Assembly (NCBI GenBank): GCA_051453625.1
Contig: JBOZIK010000001.1
Location: 247,085,446-247,149,445, forward strand
Direction of reading: 5' to 3'
Source of the DNA: Welwitschia mirabilis
Lineage: Eukaryota > Gnetophyta > Gnetopsida > Welwitschiales
Length of the DNA: 64,000 nucleotides
Part shown: positions 1 to 12,600 of the stretch, one piece after another
How the letters are laid out: every line of letters starts with the position of its first letter
How positions within the stretch are numbered: position 1 is the first letter of the stretch
The notes under the pieces: model-generated
The model's input: only the letters and a program-made list of their open reading frames with translations
What the model was told of the DNA's origin: nothing
Database searches by the model: none
Program-made: the position numbers and the translations under genes

Positions 1-399
1 TTAGTTAAGATACATATATATTAAACTAGTCTTTAAAGCAAATGAAATACTCATGGGATTTAAATTGAATGGATAACATGGAAGGTGACATTTTGACATG
101 TTTGAATTAAAGGGTGTATCAAGAAAGTTAGTGTCCTTTGGATTGAATTTTTTGTAAAATGTTTTAGCAGAAGAAGAAAGACTCTCATTAAGAAGACATC
201 ATAGTCATCTAGCTTGCAATAGCTTATTCTTAAGAATGTGTTCCTTTTATCCAATGTTTAACCTTTGTTTTGCCTATTCTAGATGAGTTATGTTCTAGAG
301 AAAAAGCTAAATTTAAAATTATTGATTAGGTAGATTCATTATTGGTGGTCCTTATCCTAAGTTAAATCTAGTTCACTAGGGGAAGCATTAAAATGATTG
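1..399. other. No recognised feature
   Basis: AT-rich sequence upstream of the first LINE remnant. The minus-strand open frame near 60-254 has no family resemblance I recognise. Part of this stretch could be the 5' untranslated region of the LINE, but no promoter or boundary is visible. Confidence 0.4.
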
Positions 400-935
400 G
401 ATTTAGGTGAAGTAAAAGTAGTGGTAATGTTTAAGGGACTATTCTTATTTTATTTCTCATTTTTTGAAGAGAAAGACAAGGATTTAGCTAATGGGGTAAT
501 GGTTCTCTAGAATGCATACACTAGCTTTTACCCCTTGGAAACTAGAGACATAGTATAACAAAGCCCTTTTCCATAATGTACTAATTTAGAAATGAATGTT
601 ATTATTTGTAATGAGTTTTGAAAAGCTAAACTTCTAGAAAAGGTTGCAAAAAAATTTGGGCATTTGATTAATCTATATAAAACAATAGATAAAACATTTA
701 CATCGGTATTAGCTAGGCTTTATGTTTGGTCTATATTTTAAGATATAAAGAAAAGAAAATAGATTTAGTTCAAATCCAAGTGGAATTTGAAAATCCTAAA
801 TATGTAGTATCAAAATATTCCAATGCCATGTTAATTGTATTGGAAAATAAGCCACCTAGGATGAGATTATTAGCAAAGAACTATCAAATGCATGTAGTAT
901 TAAAAGAAATAGCATCAAGAGTACAAGTGTAGAAA
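400..935 (+). pseudogene. LINE (plant L1-type) ORF1 remnant, DUF4283 plus zinc knuckle
   Basis: ORF1 of plant L1 elements encodes an RNA-binding protein. Three landmarks can be read across shifted frames. Near 421-480 the peptide VMFKGLFLFYFSFFEEKDK resembles the DUF4283 pattern in which F-F-x-F-R-F is followed by an acidic E-D-x pair. Near 600-715 LLEKVAKKFGHLINLYKTID resembles the later stretch of the family (L-x-K-I-G-x-x-I-x-x-D-x-x-T). From about 771 the frame QVEFENPKYVVSKYS matches the usual V-E-Y-E-N-L-P-K-Y-C-x-x-C zinc-knuckle start, with both Cys lost. Stops and frameshifts break it throughout, so it is dead. The 68-residue open frame here covers only the knuckle end. The assignment rests on motif order; no single block would be enough alone. 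Confidence 0.6.
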
Positions 936-1529
936 GGAGTTAAAATATTTATATGGTAAACCTAAGGACTTACAAGAAGACTAAAAATGAAAAAAGAAGA
1001 AGCAATCTATAAACATGAAGTAGGAAAGTTTACATAAACATAGATTTAAGGGATTAAAATATCTTAAAGATCAAAAAGTGAAGTATCAAGAAGAAATGAA
1101 AAGAGAAAAGGAAACATGTGTTAATAGTATCCATAAGGAGAAATAAGTATAATAGGTACTAACGGTAGAGATAAAAAGACAAGATAAATTTAACATCTTC
1201 TAACCTAAAAAACATAGAAATAAAGATGGTAATATAGAAATAGGAAGTTCTTTCTTACTAAAAGGGAATGAAACATGCAACATCTAATAGAGTCTGAAAA
1301 ATACAAAGGAAAAAGTTAGAAAAACTTGGGAAAATATTTTAAATAAAATATCAGTTAAACTTGAAAGATAGGATTGATAAACATCTTAATAATAGAAAAA
1401 AGGATTCTTAAATATTTCATTTTAAAATATAAGGAGAATAGAAACCTCCTATTGAAATAAATCCCTTCTTGGTATAATCAAATCAACAAAATATAATATA
1501 GTTTAATTTGAGAAATAAAGTCATTCTAT

Positions 1530-2160
1530 GCAAGGAGTTGGATTCATCACAATCATGGTAGAGATATAGTGTGTATTTTTACTTATTCTAAGTAATATTT
1601 CTTTAAAGATGGTTAAAATTAACAATTGGTTCATTACTATTCAAATGAAAATCATATCATAAACAATTTCTATGATTATCAAATCCATCAAATAAGGTTT
1701 TTAATTTTGTTGGATTTGATAGGAAGATATAATGATCAATGTTAGATTGTTATAGGTGAATTTAATAAATGTCACTATAAATGGGAAAGTTCTAGAAGTA
1801 AGGATTAAAATGAATATAAAATAAATGAGTAATTTCAATTATGTTAGAAAAATAAAATTTATAATATGAACCTCCTAAATTGTAAGTTTATGTGGTCTAA
1901 TCAAAGGATGAAAAAATTATAATTACGTAATAATTAATAAGGCCTAGAGTTTATGAAAGATAATTAATACAACTACATATACTTTAAGAGGGTTAATTAG
2001 AATAGATTTTAATTATAGACCAATCCTATTGAAAATGGGGATGAAATTTCCCCACCATAATCCCTTTATATTTAAAACATATTAGTTAAATAAAGAGTTT
2101 CTTGAGGAGTTGGTGTAAGAAATATGGAGCCAATATTAAAAAATAATCCTTGGATCTTTT
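1530..2160 (+). pseudogene. LINE ORF2 endonuclease (EEP) remnant
   Basis: Apurinic-type endonuclease domain of an L1-like ORF2, which nicks target DNA in target-primed reverse transcription. Around 1745-1800 the frame reads VIGEFNKCHYKWESSRS, matching the family's W-x-x-x-G-D-F-N-x-x-x-x-x-x-E motif with the catalytic Asp of GDFN now Glu. Around 1860-1915 NLLNCKFMWSNQRM matches the D-L-x-x-x-G-x-x-F-T-W-S-N-x-R block. Around 2000-2120 the R-P-I/PF-x-F/W segment that ends the domain (SDHxP region) is visible as FNYRPILL and NPFIFKTY. Several stops interrupt it. It follows the ORF1 remnant on the same strand at the expected distance. Confidence 0.65.
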
Positions 2161-2479
2161 TTTAAAAGGGCCTATAGTCACCCAAATACTTATCTTTAAG
2201 ATTAGTTCTAATACGATAAAGAAAATATTAATAGTATAAGAGAAGTTTTTTTAGACCAACCAAAGTAATTATAATGTCAATAGAAGGAAGGTTTAAAAGA
2301 TTAAAATAGAGAAACAAGAATTTTAATGGGTCAAGATTAGATTGAAATATTTTACTAAAGGGAACATTAAACAGTTTAATGATTAAAAAAGAATAATATC
2401 ATTCAATATTTTTTTAATAACTTTTAAAAATAGGAATTTAAACCAAATGAAAAGGCTCAAAAGAAATAATAGAAAAATT

Positions 2480-3712
2480 AATAAAGAAAAGAATATAGTA
2501 GCAAGCTTCATTTATGGAAATACTAGGTATAAATTCATTTTGTTTTAAAATTTAAAAATAACTTAAATGAAAAGAATAGAGTTTAGCTAATAAAAGACTT
2601 TACTATATAGGAAATAATAAAATTTCTAAGGATCATAAAGAATAATAAGGGCTCTAGTTCAAGTGGTTGATTAGTAGATTTTTTTTTCTTTTTTAAAAAT
2701 GTAATTGTTTTCTTCTAGAAAACACCAAGAATATGCAAAAGGATATGCTATCAAGGGCTTAGAAAATGAAGAAAATTACTTACACTAATATAATAAATAT
2801 TCCAATGGATCAAAGGTCATTTCCCAAAAAAATTTTAATCAATTGAGATATGTATTATAATTTGCAAAATTTGGACTAATCTCTTATTCAAAGAACTGCC
2901 TTACTTTCTTTCAAGTTATTTAATTTTTCTTAATTAGGGTTTATTAATTCTAGGTATGTTTAGAACTAGGTCATCTTAAATCATGAATTAATTCATACCA
3001 AAAAAACTCATAAATTTTTAGTAATATTTAAAAAACTTAATAGAGAATAACCTTTATAAGTGGAAATATTTAGAAAGTATCTTATAAAATAAAGGATTTC
3101 TTCTAAGCATGCAAATTTAAATGGAAATATTTATAAAATATTTTGTAAACTAAAGGATTTCCTTCTAAGCATGCAAATCTAATTCTAAATTTAGAGACTG
3201 CTATTAGATTTGCAATCAAAATTAATGAAAAATCATATCATTTCTCTATATCGAGTAAATATTTAAGATAAGAAGACTTATTATTATCTTATTCTTTCAT
3301 TTTGGTTATGAATACTATGAGGTTTTTGCTAAAGAAAAATAAAGATAAAAGCATATCAAAGGGGAATGAAATGTTTTTAAATAATCACTACAATGATAAT
3401 AATATCTGCATTATGAAATTCACTAAGAAGTACACCAAAGTAATTGTTAGTAGCATTAAGAAGTTTATCATTTAAATAGATGTACATATTAATTAGGAGA
3501 AATGTAAAATATATTTCTTTAACATAGATGAGAATAGAAAAGGAAATATTATAAATGAAATGGGAAAAAAAGCAGGATCCAATAATAATATTTACCATAT
3601 CATTTCATTAGAAAGCTAAAATAAAATGAGTATTTAGAAGAAATTGTTAGAAAGAATGGAAAAAAATGATTGGTATAATAGATACTTATAGACCAATGAT
3701 AGAAGTATCCTA
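2480..3712 (+). pseudogene. LINE ORF2 reverse transcriptase remnant
   Basis: L1-type reverse transcriptase in broken frames. In order: GNTRYKFILF near 2515-2545, like the pre-RT block G-D-x-N-T-K-F-F-H; FINSRYV and NHELIH near 2940-3000, like A-F-I-x-G-R-x-I-x-x-x-I-L-x-x-H-E-L; and EDLLLSYSFILVMNTM near 3268-3315, like Q-G-D-P-L-S-P-Y-L-F-I-L-x-M. The catalytic box that should read F-A-D-D reads YNDN at 3389-3400, so the second metal-binding Asp is Asn. Then EKCKIYFFNIDE near 3500 matches the N-x-x-K-S-x-I-F segment. A 61-bp tandem duplication lies inside the domain and a 10-N gap follows. The minus-strand open frame at 3377-3598 is a shadow of this domain. Confidence 0.65.
3061..3182. repeat. 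61-bp direct tandem duplication inside the LINE RT
   Basis: Two adjacent 61-bp copies (3061-3121 and 3122-3182) share the start TGGAAATATTTA and the segment TTCTAAGCATGCAAAT. They differ at about a dozen positions, so the duplication is old. It adds a non-multiple of three to the RT frame. Confidence 0.85.
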
Positions 3713-3722
3713 NNNNNNNNNN
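3713..3722. other. Assembly gap (10 N)
   Basis: Ten Ns, a placeholder size. The flanks share no obvious overlap. Confidence 0.98.
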
Positions 3723-4489
3723 TAGCCATGATCATGCTATCTAATAAAATTTATTAGCTAATGAATAAAGAATTTATTGATTTTTATTAATTAAATAGAA
3801 TAAATATAGCTTAAATTCATTTTATCAAATGAGTGATAATTACTAGAGCCAAGGAATCTAAAGGCTAAAGAATTAATAACATATAAGACATAGACTTACT
3901 TTTGTAATAAAATATACTCCAAAGATTAGATGATAATAAGTATTTTTGCGACATCTTAATAAATTACAAATATAGATCAAAGTAGTAAGGCAGTTTTTCT
4001 TTATGATAAAATATAATAAGAACCCTCAGATCCTAACCAACTTATAAGTAAGAAAAGAATAAATGATTAATGAAGTAATAATAGTAAAATATGATAACAA
4101 AAAATCTAAACTTCCATTATGGAACAGTATTCTCGTAAATAAAATCAAAATCTTACATGGTTGCTAGTATAAAGTTTTATTTTTGAAGGTAGATGGATTA
4201 TAATAATAAGGCATAAATATGCCTTAATATTACATGATGTGTAATCATGAAAAGGGAAATAATTGTTCATTTATTTAAAGAGTGTAGATGGTCTATAAGC
4301 TTTGCTTCTATTGTAAATTATACCTTACATGTAACTAAAAATGGACCATACAACTTAGAGTATCACTAATTAATGTGACAACTTGGAACCATTAAACGCT
4401 ATTCATATTAAAAAACTTAAATCAAAAGTAGCATAAGTATCATGGAAACTAAAAATAAAATAAGATGAAACTATTTTAATAAATATGGA

Positions 4490-4630
4490 AAAGAATCCCA
4501 TCCATGAACTAGAATTTAGATACAACAAATGGCAAGATCTTTATAACCTTATGGTTTATGGAGGATGGGAATGATGCTACACTAGATAAAATGATTTCAT
4601 AATCTTAACATAATATATTTATATAGATGA
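4490..4630 (+). pseudogene. Possible LINE zf-RVT-like tail
   Basis: The frame near 4520-4600 reads NGKIFITLWFMEDGNDATLD, similar to the block found after RT in plant L1 elements (G-N-G-x-x-x-x-F-W-x-D-x-W, then a short Leu-rich stretch). It lies at a plausible distance after the RT on the same strand and would extend the LINE to about 4.6 kb. The match is short, so this is tentative. Confidence 0.35.
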
Positions 4631-5869
4631 TGAAGGGGAGATAATACTAAATTTCAAAGAAAATACATTACAGTAATAAGAAACTTATGCCTAGATCCCT
4701 TTGTGTTTCAAATAGTGATAAGATACTATGTCCTAATTTTAAATGACAAATATTGTTTTTTTTTTAAAATTAAGTAGAGCTAGTTAGCCTTAGAGTTAGC
4801 CACCTATCAATGCCATAAATAGTAGATGTAGATATGATTAATAAATTCCTAACTCAACTAGAAAACCATGCAAAGTTAAAAATTTTTAGATTTTTAATTT
4901 TAGAGGCTTTTGAATATGGTTATTTTGCAAATGTTATGAGTTTTATATTTTATTTTATATGAAGAAAAATTTAACTAAACACTCTAATCTACTTATGATG
5001 CTCTTACAAAAGCTGTAATAAATTGATATGTGTGTTTCCATAAAAAAGAATTGGTAGAATATAGCATAGGCTAAAAAGGGAAAATGAGGGCTAAAAATTA
5101 GCAAGAAATTAAAGAAGAAAGTTTAGAATACAAGGCTAATATCCATTATAATAGGCATTCCACTCATTAGAGTCTAATTTTAGAAGGGTAAAATTAGGAA
5201 CTTCCTCCTTCTAGAGCCGGTTAATTATCCTCTGTTTGTAAATCAAAGACCCAATAGTAATGTAACAAATAAAAATGAAATAAATAATAGAATTCATCAT
5301 CAAATTAATAGTATTAAAGAATTCATAATTTAAGAGGACATGCATTAAATTATATCTTCTTGCCTTTGGTTTCAAACTCTCATTTCCCTTGCTATAACAG
5401 AGATCACTATACCTAGTCTATATCATTGAGTCATCTTCTAATGAAGAGAAGTGTAAGACCTTATTAGACTCTAATAGCATGGATGTCAACTCTAAAGATT
5501 TACTATAAAAGATACATGGTATCCTTCATAGAGGACAACTAGCATGCTATTGCAAAATTGTAAAAATTCAACACTACATTAAAGATCCTTTATCACTTAA
5601 TGGTGTGAAGGATTCTCTAATAATAACATATGACAAACATTTCCATTTTAAAACTCAACATTTAGTGACAGGCTTAATCCCATAATGCATGATAAGTATT
5701 AACTTCTCTAGTTAGTCCATTTTATTTTTCCTTTTTTAATTATTATTTATGTCATTCAATAAAGCATCATTGCCATATGTAAAAATATCTGGTTTATGAA
5801 GGTATACTAATAAGCAAAGCATAATCTCCCTTATAGAATTAAAGTTTTAATATTAGCTTTTAATTTAAT
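4631..5869. other. No recognised gene; probable LINE 3' remains
   Basis: AT-rich sequence between the two LINE remnants. I saw no RNase H domain, poly(A) tail or target-site duplication that would end the first LINE. Confidence 0.35.
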
Positions 5870-7260
5870 GATAAATTTACCCACTATCTAGAAATGTATT
5901 TAATTTGAGGGTATTTTGTTATGGTTATTTTTTTCTTTTAAATACATTATTTTTTGTTAATAGAATTAAATTTTATCACCACAAAAGTAAAGTTTAATAA
6001 CTTATTACATTTAAGTTTAAAATAAAGGAATAAAAGAAATTTCTAAAACCTTAAATATTATGTTTTCTTTTATGTAAAAGTTTTAAATATTTAACATTAT
6101 TATTAAAGTAAATAAAATTACTTTATTAGTATATGCTAAATCTAGAATGTATATAATATTAATCCACATAAGATAAAGCCTACTAATATGTTGAGGGTTA
6201 TTAGTAATTGTAAAAATTCATATGTAAAGTACATACCTAGTAATTAAAAACTATGATTGTTAATGAACATTCCTTTAATAAAACTATGTTGAAAATCTTA
6301 ATAAAGGACATGTAGAAAAAGTTTATTACAATAATTAATAAGTAATAAATTGAAGAACAACCCTTATGACTTGATGTATAGAGGTACATGTAGTAATTAA
6401 AAATAAGAGTGTATTGACTTGATCATCAACATTAACAAATAATCTATGAATTAGATGAATAAAATATTAACTAAAGACAAGATTTTAAATACAACAAATA
6501 CTGAGGTTCCATTCAATTCTTTCAAAATATTTGATTAACAAATCTTAATAAAAGCAACATCTTAGTTAGCATCATTAGCTTATCAATGACCTTTCTAAGC
6601 TATCATTATGTTATCAAGAATATAAATTCAAAGCTACTTTATTTATGTCTAATAATTTGATTAATATTTTTATGAAGTCTTGTATGATACACTAGTTATA
6701 ATTTTATAAGTATGATTTCAGAATGTAATGGACACCTAAATTTTAGTAGGTTAAAGGGAATCATATTTAAGAATCAGAAAACTACATATATTTACTAATT
6801 CTATTAGCTATAATTTAATATATATGTATGTTCATAAATTATTTCTGAATAGAGAGATATTAAAAATATTTTTATGAGTAATATCACAATGACTTTTGTA
6901 TAATTTCATAGTAAAGCCATTCAAACCAATTATTTTTCCATTTATTAAAATAGAAGTTTTATTTTTTATTCTTTTAAGATTAATTTTTTTTAATAATAAT
7001 AACATAGCACTTCTTTAGGAGAAAGAAGATGTTTGCTAATAGCTCCACCTTATACCTGACAAGGAACATTAATAGAATAAATAAAGAAAAAGTAATTATT
7101 TAAAAACTTACTGATGGTTATAAAATCTTCAATGATAAAGCCATTACTTTGTTAAAGTCTCTAATTTAGATATATAATTATTACCATTAATGAATTTAAA
7201 AAATTCCTTACATGATCTATCTTATATCTGAAGCTATGGAAAGTAATCTTAACTTTCAAA
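5870..7260 (-). pseudogene. Second LINE: reverse transcriptase remnant, minus strand
   Basis: Reading the complement from about 7220 downwards gives LINE pre-RT and RT landmarks in order. FFKFINGNNYISKLETL (7150-7220) resembles the R-x-x-x-N-x-I-x-x-L-x-x-x-x-G block. GLNGFTMKLYKSHCDI (about 6885-6930) resembles P-G-P-D-G-F-x-x-x-F-Y-K-x-x-W-D-I. SITF and TYKIITSVSYKT (about 6690-6740) resemble R-P-I-S-L-x-N-x-x-Y-K-I-I-x-K-I-L-x-x-R. ILDNIMIA (about 6597-6620) resembles I-x-D-N-I-L-I-A-x-E. Below this, the G-L-R-Q-G-D-P and FADD regions are too eroded to place. Many stops and frameshifts are present. No endonuclease domain was recognised upstream. Confidence 0.5.
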
Positions 7261-7839
7261 ATATCCCACTATTACTTTACAGAATAAGCCCTAGGTGATG
7301 ATTACCATTCTCAAATATCACATAGATTATGATCTAATAGTTTTTACTTTTATTTAATGGTTTTTATTAATATAACTTTAGATTGACATTTTATGTTTAT
7401 GAATTATCTACAAACCTACTGATAATAATTTCTAACCTTACAAGTAATTTTATGTTACTCTTTAATATAATTATATTTCTAGTATCTATTAATTTTATAT
7501 TTCATAATGCTTTAAAAATATTTATACCTATCAGACTAAGAAACACTTTTTTCATTCATACACAAGGGGAAAATTACATACAAATACTAGAAAAAGTAGA
7601 AAAAGAGATGTAAAGGAGGGGTGTCTAAATAGACTTGAACTTTTACATTGAAATTTTAAAAGAATAAATTAGAATAATAAAACCTATCTAATATTCAAAA
7701 AACATAGTCTAATTTTTTATGATAGTTACACCAATCTTCATTTGATTATTGGGAAAAATTCAATTAGTAATGAAGAGATCGAAATTTTCTTAAAATTATA
7801 GCAAGGAAATTTTTCTTGATAAGAGATTTAGAAATCATT

Positions 7840-8115
7840 ATTACATATTTTATTAAATTTATTTTCTAATAAATTAAAACTACCATCAATAGTTAAATAA
7901 CCATTTGATAGAGAATGAAAACGTTTCTGAGCCTCTTCTAATATTTGTTAAGAGTCATTAAGAGGATATACATTACAAGTTCCAAGAATTCTAGCCTAAA
8001 TAACTAAATCATAATGTTTATATGCATAATCTAAAAAGTTTGTTAGTTCCTTTTCTATCTATTAAAATTACTCTTCCTTTATTATTCTCAGGATTAGGTG
8101 AGAAAGCCATATCAT
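7840..8115 (-). pseudogene. Unidentified coding-like patch
   Basis: The complement of about 7861-8040 reads as 60 codons with only two stops. It includes NFLDYAYKHYDLVI, ARILGTCNVYPLND and EEAQKRFHSLSNGYLTIDG, a varied amino-acid mix unlike the Ile/Phe/Lys-rich translations around it. I do not recognise the family. It lies just upstream, on the same strand, of the minus-strand LINE RT, but does not resemble a LINE endonuclease. It may be a captured gene piece or a different element. Confidence 0.3.
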
Positions 8116-9397
8116 TTTTAAAATTTTTTTATCAACAAGTAATATGTTAAAAGATAAAAATTTAATTTATGTTAATAAAATAAAATTAGAAACTAATTAT
8201 TATTTTGAAATAAAAACTTTATTAATCTTAGATTACAACTTATTTGGAAGGCCCTTTTCATGAAAGAATTAATATTTATAAATAAAAAGATTGCCCTATT
8301 CCTATATCTTAAATAATCCTCAACTTGATATTTCATATCATTGATAATAAAATAATCTCATAGTTAATAAAAAATACTAAAAATAAAATTTATTCTTAGT
8401 TGAATACTGGACATTATCTGAATTTTTATTGGACATACACCTTAAAGAAACATTATTAAACATCCTAGAGGAAAAACATTTTCAAGAATTTTTTTCATTG
8501 TGAATTTATTTAATAATTTTTAACATTATATAAAAAGAACTTAATTCCCTATTACAGGTTAAGGAAAAGAGATTAAGTCTTATAGAAGTAGTAATTTTAT
8601 TTTTCCCCTTTATCTAGATAACATTATTGTTCTTGGTAACACTTGTTGCTATCTAGTGCTAGATAATCATAGATCATATAACCCTATTAATGAAATAGCA
8701 ATAACATGTTTCCATATTATAATATGTAACTTTTAAGCATAGGTTTCATTTCTTGCATTAAATTTTAAATCATTCTTTCTAAAAGATAAATAATATGTGT
8801 AAAAAATGCTACTGTATGATGAAAGAGTTTCCAATTTCATAATTAAGAAATAACAATAAAAATGTTTCACTTTAACCATTTGAAAAATGTGTGTAAATTT
8901 TCTAGTTTAATCTAGTAATAAATTTTAATATAATAAGGTAAATAAAAACTAAAATTTATTATCCACTTGTCAAAGATAAGGATAACCTAAGGTTGATTAG
9001 AAACTTTAATATGTAAAGCTTTGCTTCTTATCGATGAATCAAAAAGCTATATGAATATAAGTAATTTACTAAAAACGTCAATTATGTAAAGCCATAATGC
9101 TCTTTAATTTAAAAATTACATTTACTTCAACTATTAAAGATGTTTTCTAGGAAGAGCGAGATGGATTTATAAGAAAACATAGTGAGCGATGATGTAATTG
9201 ATAAGAGCATAAATAAATTAAGTAAAACATAATTTAAAGCATCTTCAACATTTGTCTCACACATTAAAGCATATTAGTTTTATATTTTTGGTTAAATATG
9301 AATGATATTTCTTTGTATTAAATTATTTATGTAATACTTTATAGAGTCATGGAATTACTTTACTTTAATAGAATTTTATATTTGTAGAAGTAATATT
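8116..9397. other. No recognised feature
   Basis: AT-rich sequence with stops in all frames. Nothing identified. Confidence 0.4.
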
Positions 9398-9475
9398 AAA
9401 TACATTATCATAATTATAAAAATATATTATGATAATAAATACATTATCATAATTATGAAAACATATTATGATAAT
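9398..9475. repeat. 39-bp palindromic unit duplicated in tandem
   Basis: Two head-to-tail 39-bp copies (9398-9436 and 9437-9475) differ at two positions. Each copy is itself an imperfect inverted repeat: arm ATTATCATAAT, a short AT spacer, then ATTATGATAAT. Both copies could fold into hairpins or a cruciform. Confidence 0.9.
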
Positions 9476-9591
9476 ATATAATTACATTTTACAATAAAAT
9501 TTAGTGCTAAGAAAGAGCACATATTATTAGGCAAATACAAATGCCATTATGCAGAAAATAGATTTAAAGTAAGCTATAAGGATGAGAACAC

Positions 9592-9670
9592 CAAAAAAAA
9601 AAAAAAAAATAAAAAATAAAAAAAAAATAAAAAAAAGAAAGGAAGAAAGGAAAAAAGAAAAAGAAAAAAA
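9592..9670 (+). repeat. A-rich low-complexity tract
   Basis: About 79 bp of almost pure A with occasional T and G; the second half is a purine tract of the AAAGAAAGGAAG type. It could be an old poly(A) tail of a plus-strand retroelement, but no element is recognisable upstream. Confidence 0.9.
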
Positions 9671-12600
9671 TTATATTACACAACTAGTATTCATTTAACT
9701 ATTTAATTTTTCTAGATAGAAAATAGGATAGAATGCATTTATCAATTATAATTATTAGAAAGGAGATGATTGTGACATCTAAAGAATAATCAATTAAAAG
9801 ATAGGGATATAACTTTAAAGGGGAAAAGATTCTAGACTATAAAGTTAACTATTCCAACATGGGACTCATTGCAAGAACTTCTTAACTTTCATAGAAATAG
9901 TTGTTCAACTCATTTCCAAAGATTACCTATATAATATACATCATTAAAAGTAAATTTCTATCCTATAAATTTAATAACATATGTTAATTTTTGTATATTA
10001 CTGACTAATGGAATCTTCTAAATGAATTTTTATTTAGGATGATGAACAAAATCATGAAAGCATATTAATAAATCACCATGTAAACTCAAAATGTAAAAGA
10101 TTTAACATTCTTAATATTCTAAAATAATAAAGCATGTCATTTATTTGCATTTATAGATGAATTATTTATTAAATAATAAAATGAATTCCTATGATTTTTT
10201 CCTACTCATTTTAGCTAATGTTAGTATGATGTGACATCCTTTCTTTACATTAATACAACATAGAAAAATCTAAATAAGATAATAATAACCTATTTAAAGG
10301 AAGAAAAAATTAAAACTTCTTAAGAAAAACTTTAACACCAAAAATATGAAAACATAAAAGCTAAATGGCTTCATATGTTAGTTAGTACTCTAACAAGGAA
10401 TAGTCTATAGTTTAGTTTTATTCCATTGATATAAATTCTTTATGTGATATTTTATTTTCAAAATATTCTAATGATTTGTATGTACATTGTATTAACATCT
10501 ATATACTTTTAACATGAATCATTAAAAATACTTTTAACTAATAACTTATCATACATAGGTTTGTTAAAAAGTTAATGAAAATAAAAAATTCTTTAATAAG
10601 CATAAAAAATAAATCAAATTTAAGATTCATGAACTAGAACCTTGTTTTTATACATTAAATAGTCCATTGATGATATAAATTTGGATATTACCTTATCAAT
10701 GTAAAATAACTATTATAGTTTTTTGAATTAGAAATTAAAACATAACTTTGCATATGGCTAATTTTCTAATAACATAAAATCATAATCATTATTAAAAACA
10801 TAATTTAATAAATAATAATTATTTTTTAATATATGTGTTATAAATATATGCCTGTAAGAATCTCTATCAGATTTCCTACATGAAAAGGAGTCGACATCAA
10901 ATTTTTATAGTAAATAATAATGAAATACATAAATAATTTTTATTATTAAGTAGTAATGAAATGCACACACAACTTTTATTGTTACGTATTGAGTTAGGGT
11001 GCACCACCCCACATACCCTCTATCATAGAGGTTTCATCCCATATACATAAGTACCAGGATTAGGATATCCTGAAAGCTTATAGTTATAAGAGAAAAATAG
11101 AAAGGCATTTTGCATTATGCTTTAAGATAAAATTTTCAAATAAATAATTATACTTATTAAATATAATATATTTTATAATTCATTTTAATAATGGAATAAT
11201 GCATATGCTTCCATGCTAAGGGTAATTACTTTTTGTTTATCTTAGTTATTTATCCCATTCCCATTTTCTACATTACAACCATATGCTATTTTTCTTTCTC
11301 TTGTTTCCCCTTCCTAATCCCTAATATTTATTTTACATGGTTATGTTCTCCTTATCTTGTAATATCATTATTTAAATTTACAAATTTATTAAATAAATTA
11401 ATTTTAATTTTATTATGAAATTTATTAAAAGCTCCTTCATTTTTATCCCCTCCAAGATTTCATGTTATCAGTAGGTTTTTTCAAAATACAATAATAATTA
11501 AGTTTATGTTGTTATTAAAAATCATAATGAGATATTAATATAAGCTCTTCACTTTATTTATTTTGAAAAAATAAAATAAAAATAGAGGATTTTATTAAGC
11601 TATTATACCAAGATAGAAAATAAAATGTGATAATAACGCTACCAAGTAATGTAAACAATGATATTTCTTAGTCAATACTTTTAAGGTTTTCATCCTGGTT
11701 AAGTTTGAAGATTGTAATTTAACTTGTATAAATACTATAATGATATTAGAATTAAAAATGAATTGTACTATAGATATAAACCCCTTATCTTAAACTCATA
11801 TGAATAAAAACATATTGCTTCTCCTATTCTTGAAATTCCAGCTCATTAAGGACTTTCTTTACAAGTTTATAAGTTTTGAAATGGATATATCTTAAATAAG
11901 GATTTATTAGAAGGATAGTAGAATAGGATGCATGTAATGATTAAATACCTTCTTTTTAAAACTCTTAAGAATTTAATCAAGCTTGTCTCCATACAAGACC
12001 TTTTACATGAAAGTGAAGGTTGCATTAATGAGTAGGCATAAGGCATGAGAATTAACTATATATAGTGTTACATAATGTGCAGATTCATATGCGCTCCTAT
12101 GTAGAAGTGTGTAAGTCTATGTAGTTATGAGGTTAATCCTTTATATTATTATTAAATATTAACACCTAATAGAAGACATAAGCTTATAAATTCATATATG
12201 ATTAAGTATCTTAATTGATATAAGTGTCCACTAATGCATCCCAACTAACATGTTTTCATAATATCAAAATAATTCCTATAATATTTGTAATTTATATCAA
12301 ATATAAAAAGAACCTAGTATTTCTAACATTTAAATATTCACTAACTTAAAAAGTTTTCATTGTATAAAATCTTTTATCATCAATAGGATAAACTTATAAG
12401 GTTAATTTCCTCTACTCCTTTAAAAAAGTATTACCACAACTTTATCAATTACTTTAAAACATTCTTATCCTTCACCATTAAATGGGTAAATTTTTATATT
12501 GATAAATATGATACAAAAAGTTTTTCCATTATGGAAAACATAGATCATGGAACTTATTAGTGTTCAAACATGATATGTTTTCTTTAAGGATGATATTTAA

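Noticed and set aside
3377-3598. Minus-strand 73-residue open frame
   Set aside because: Shadow of the plus-strand LINE reverse transcriptase.
7383-7613. 76-residue plus-strand frame
   Set aside because: Hydrophobic AT-rich translation with no motif; lies opposite the region of the minus-strand LINE.
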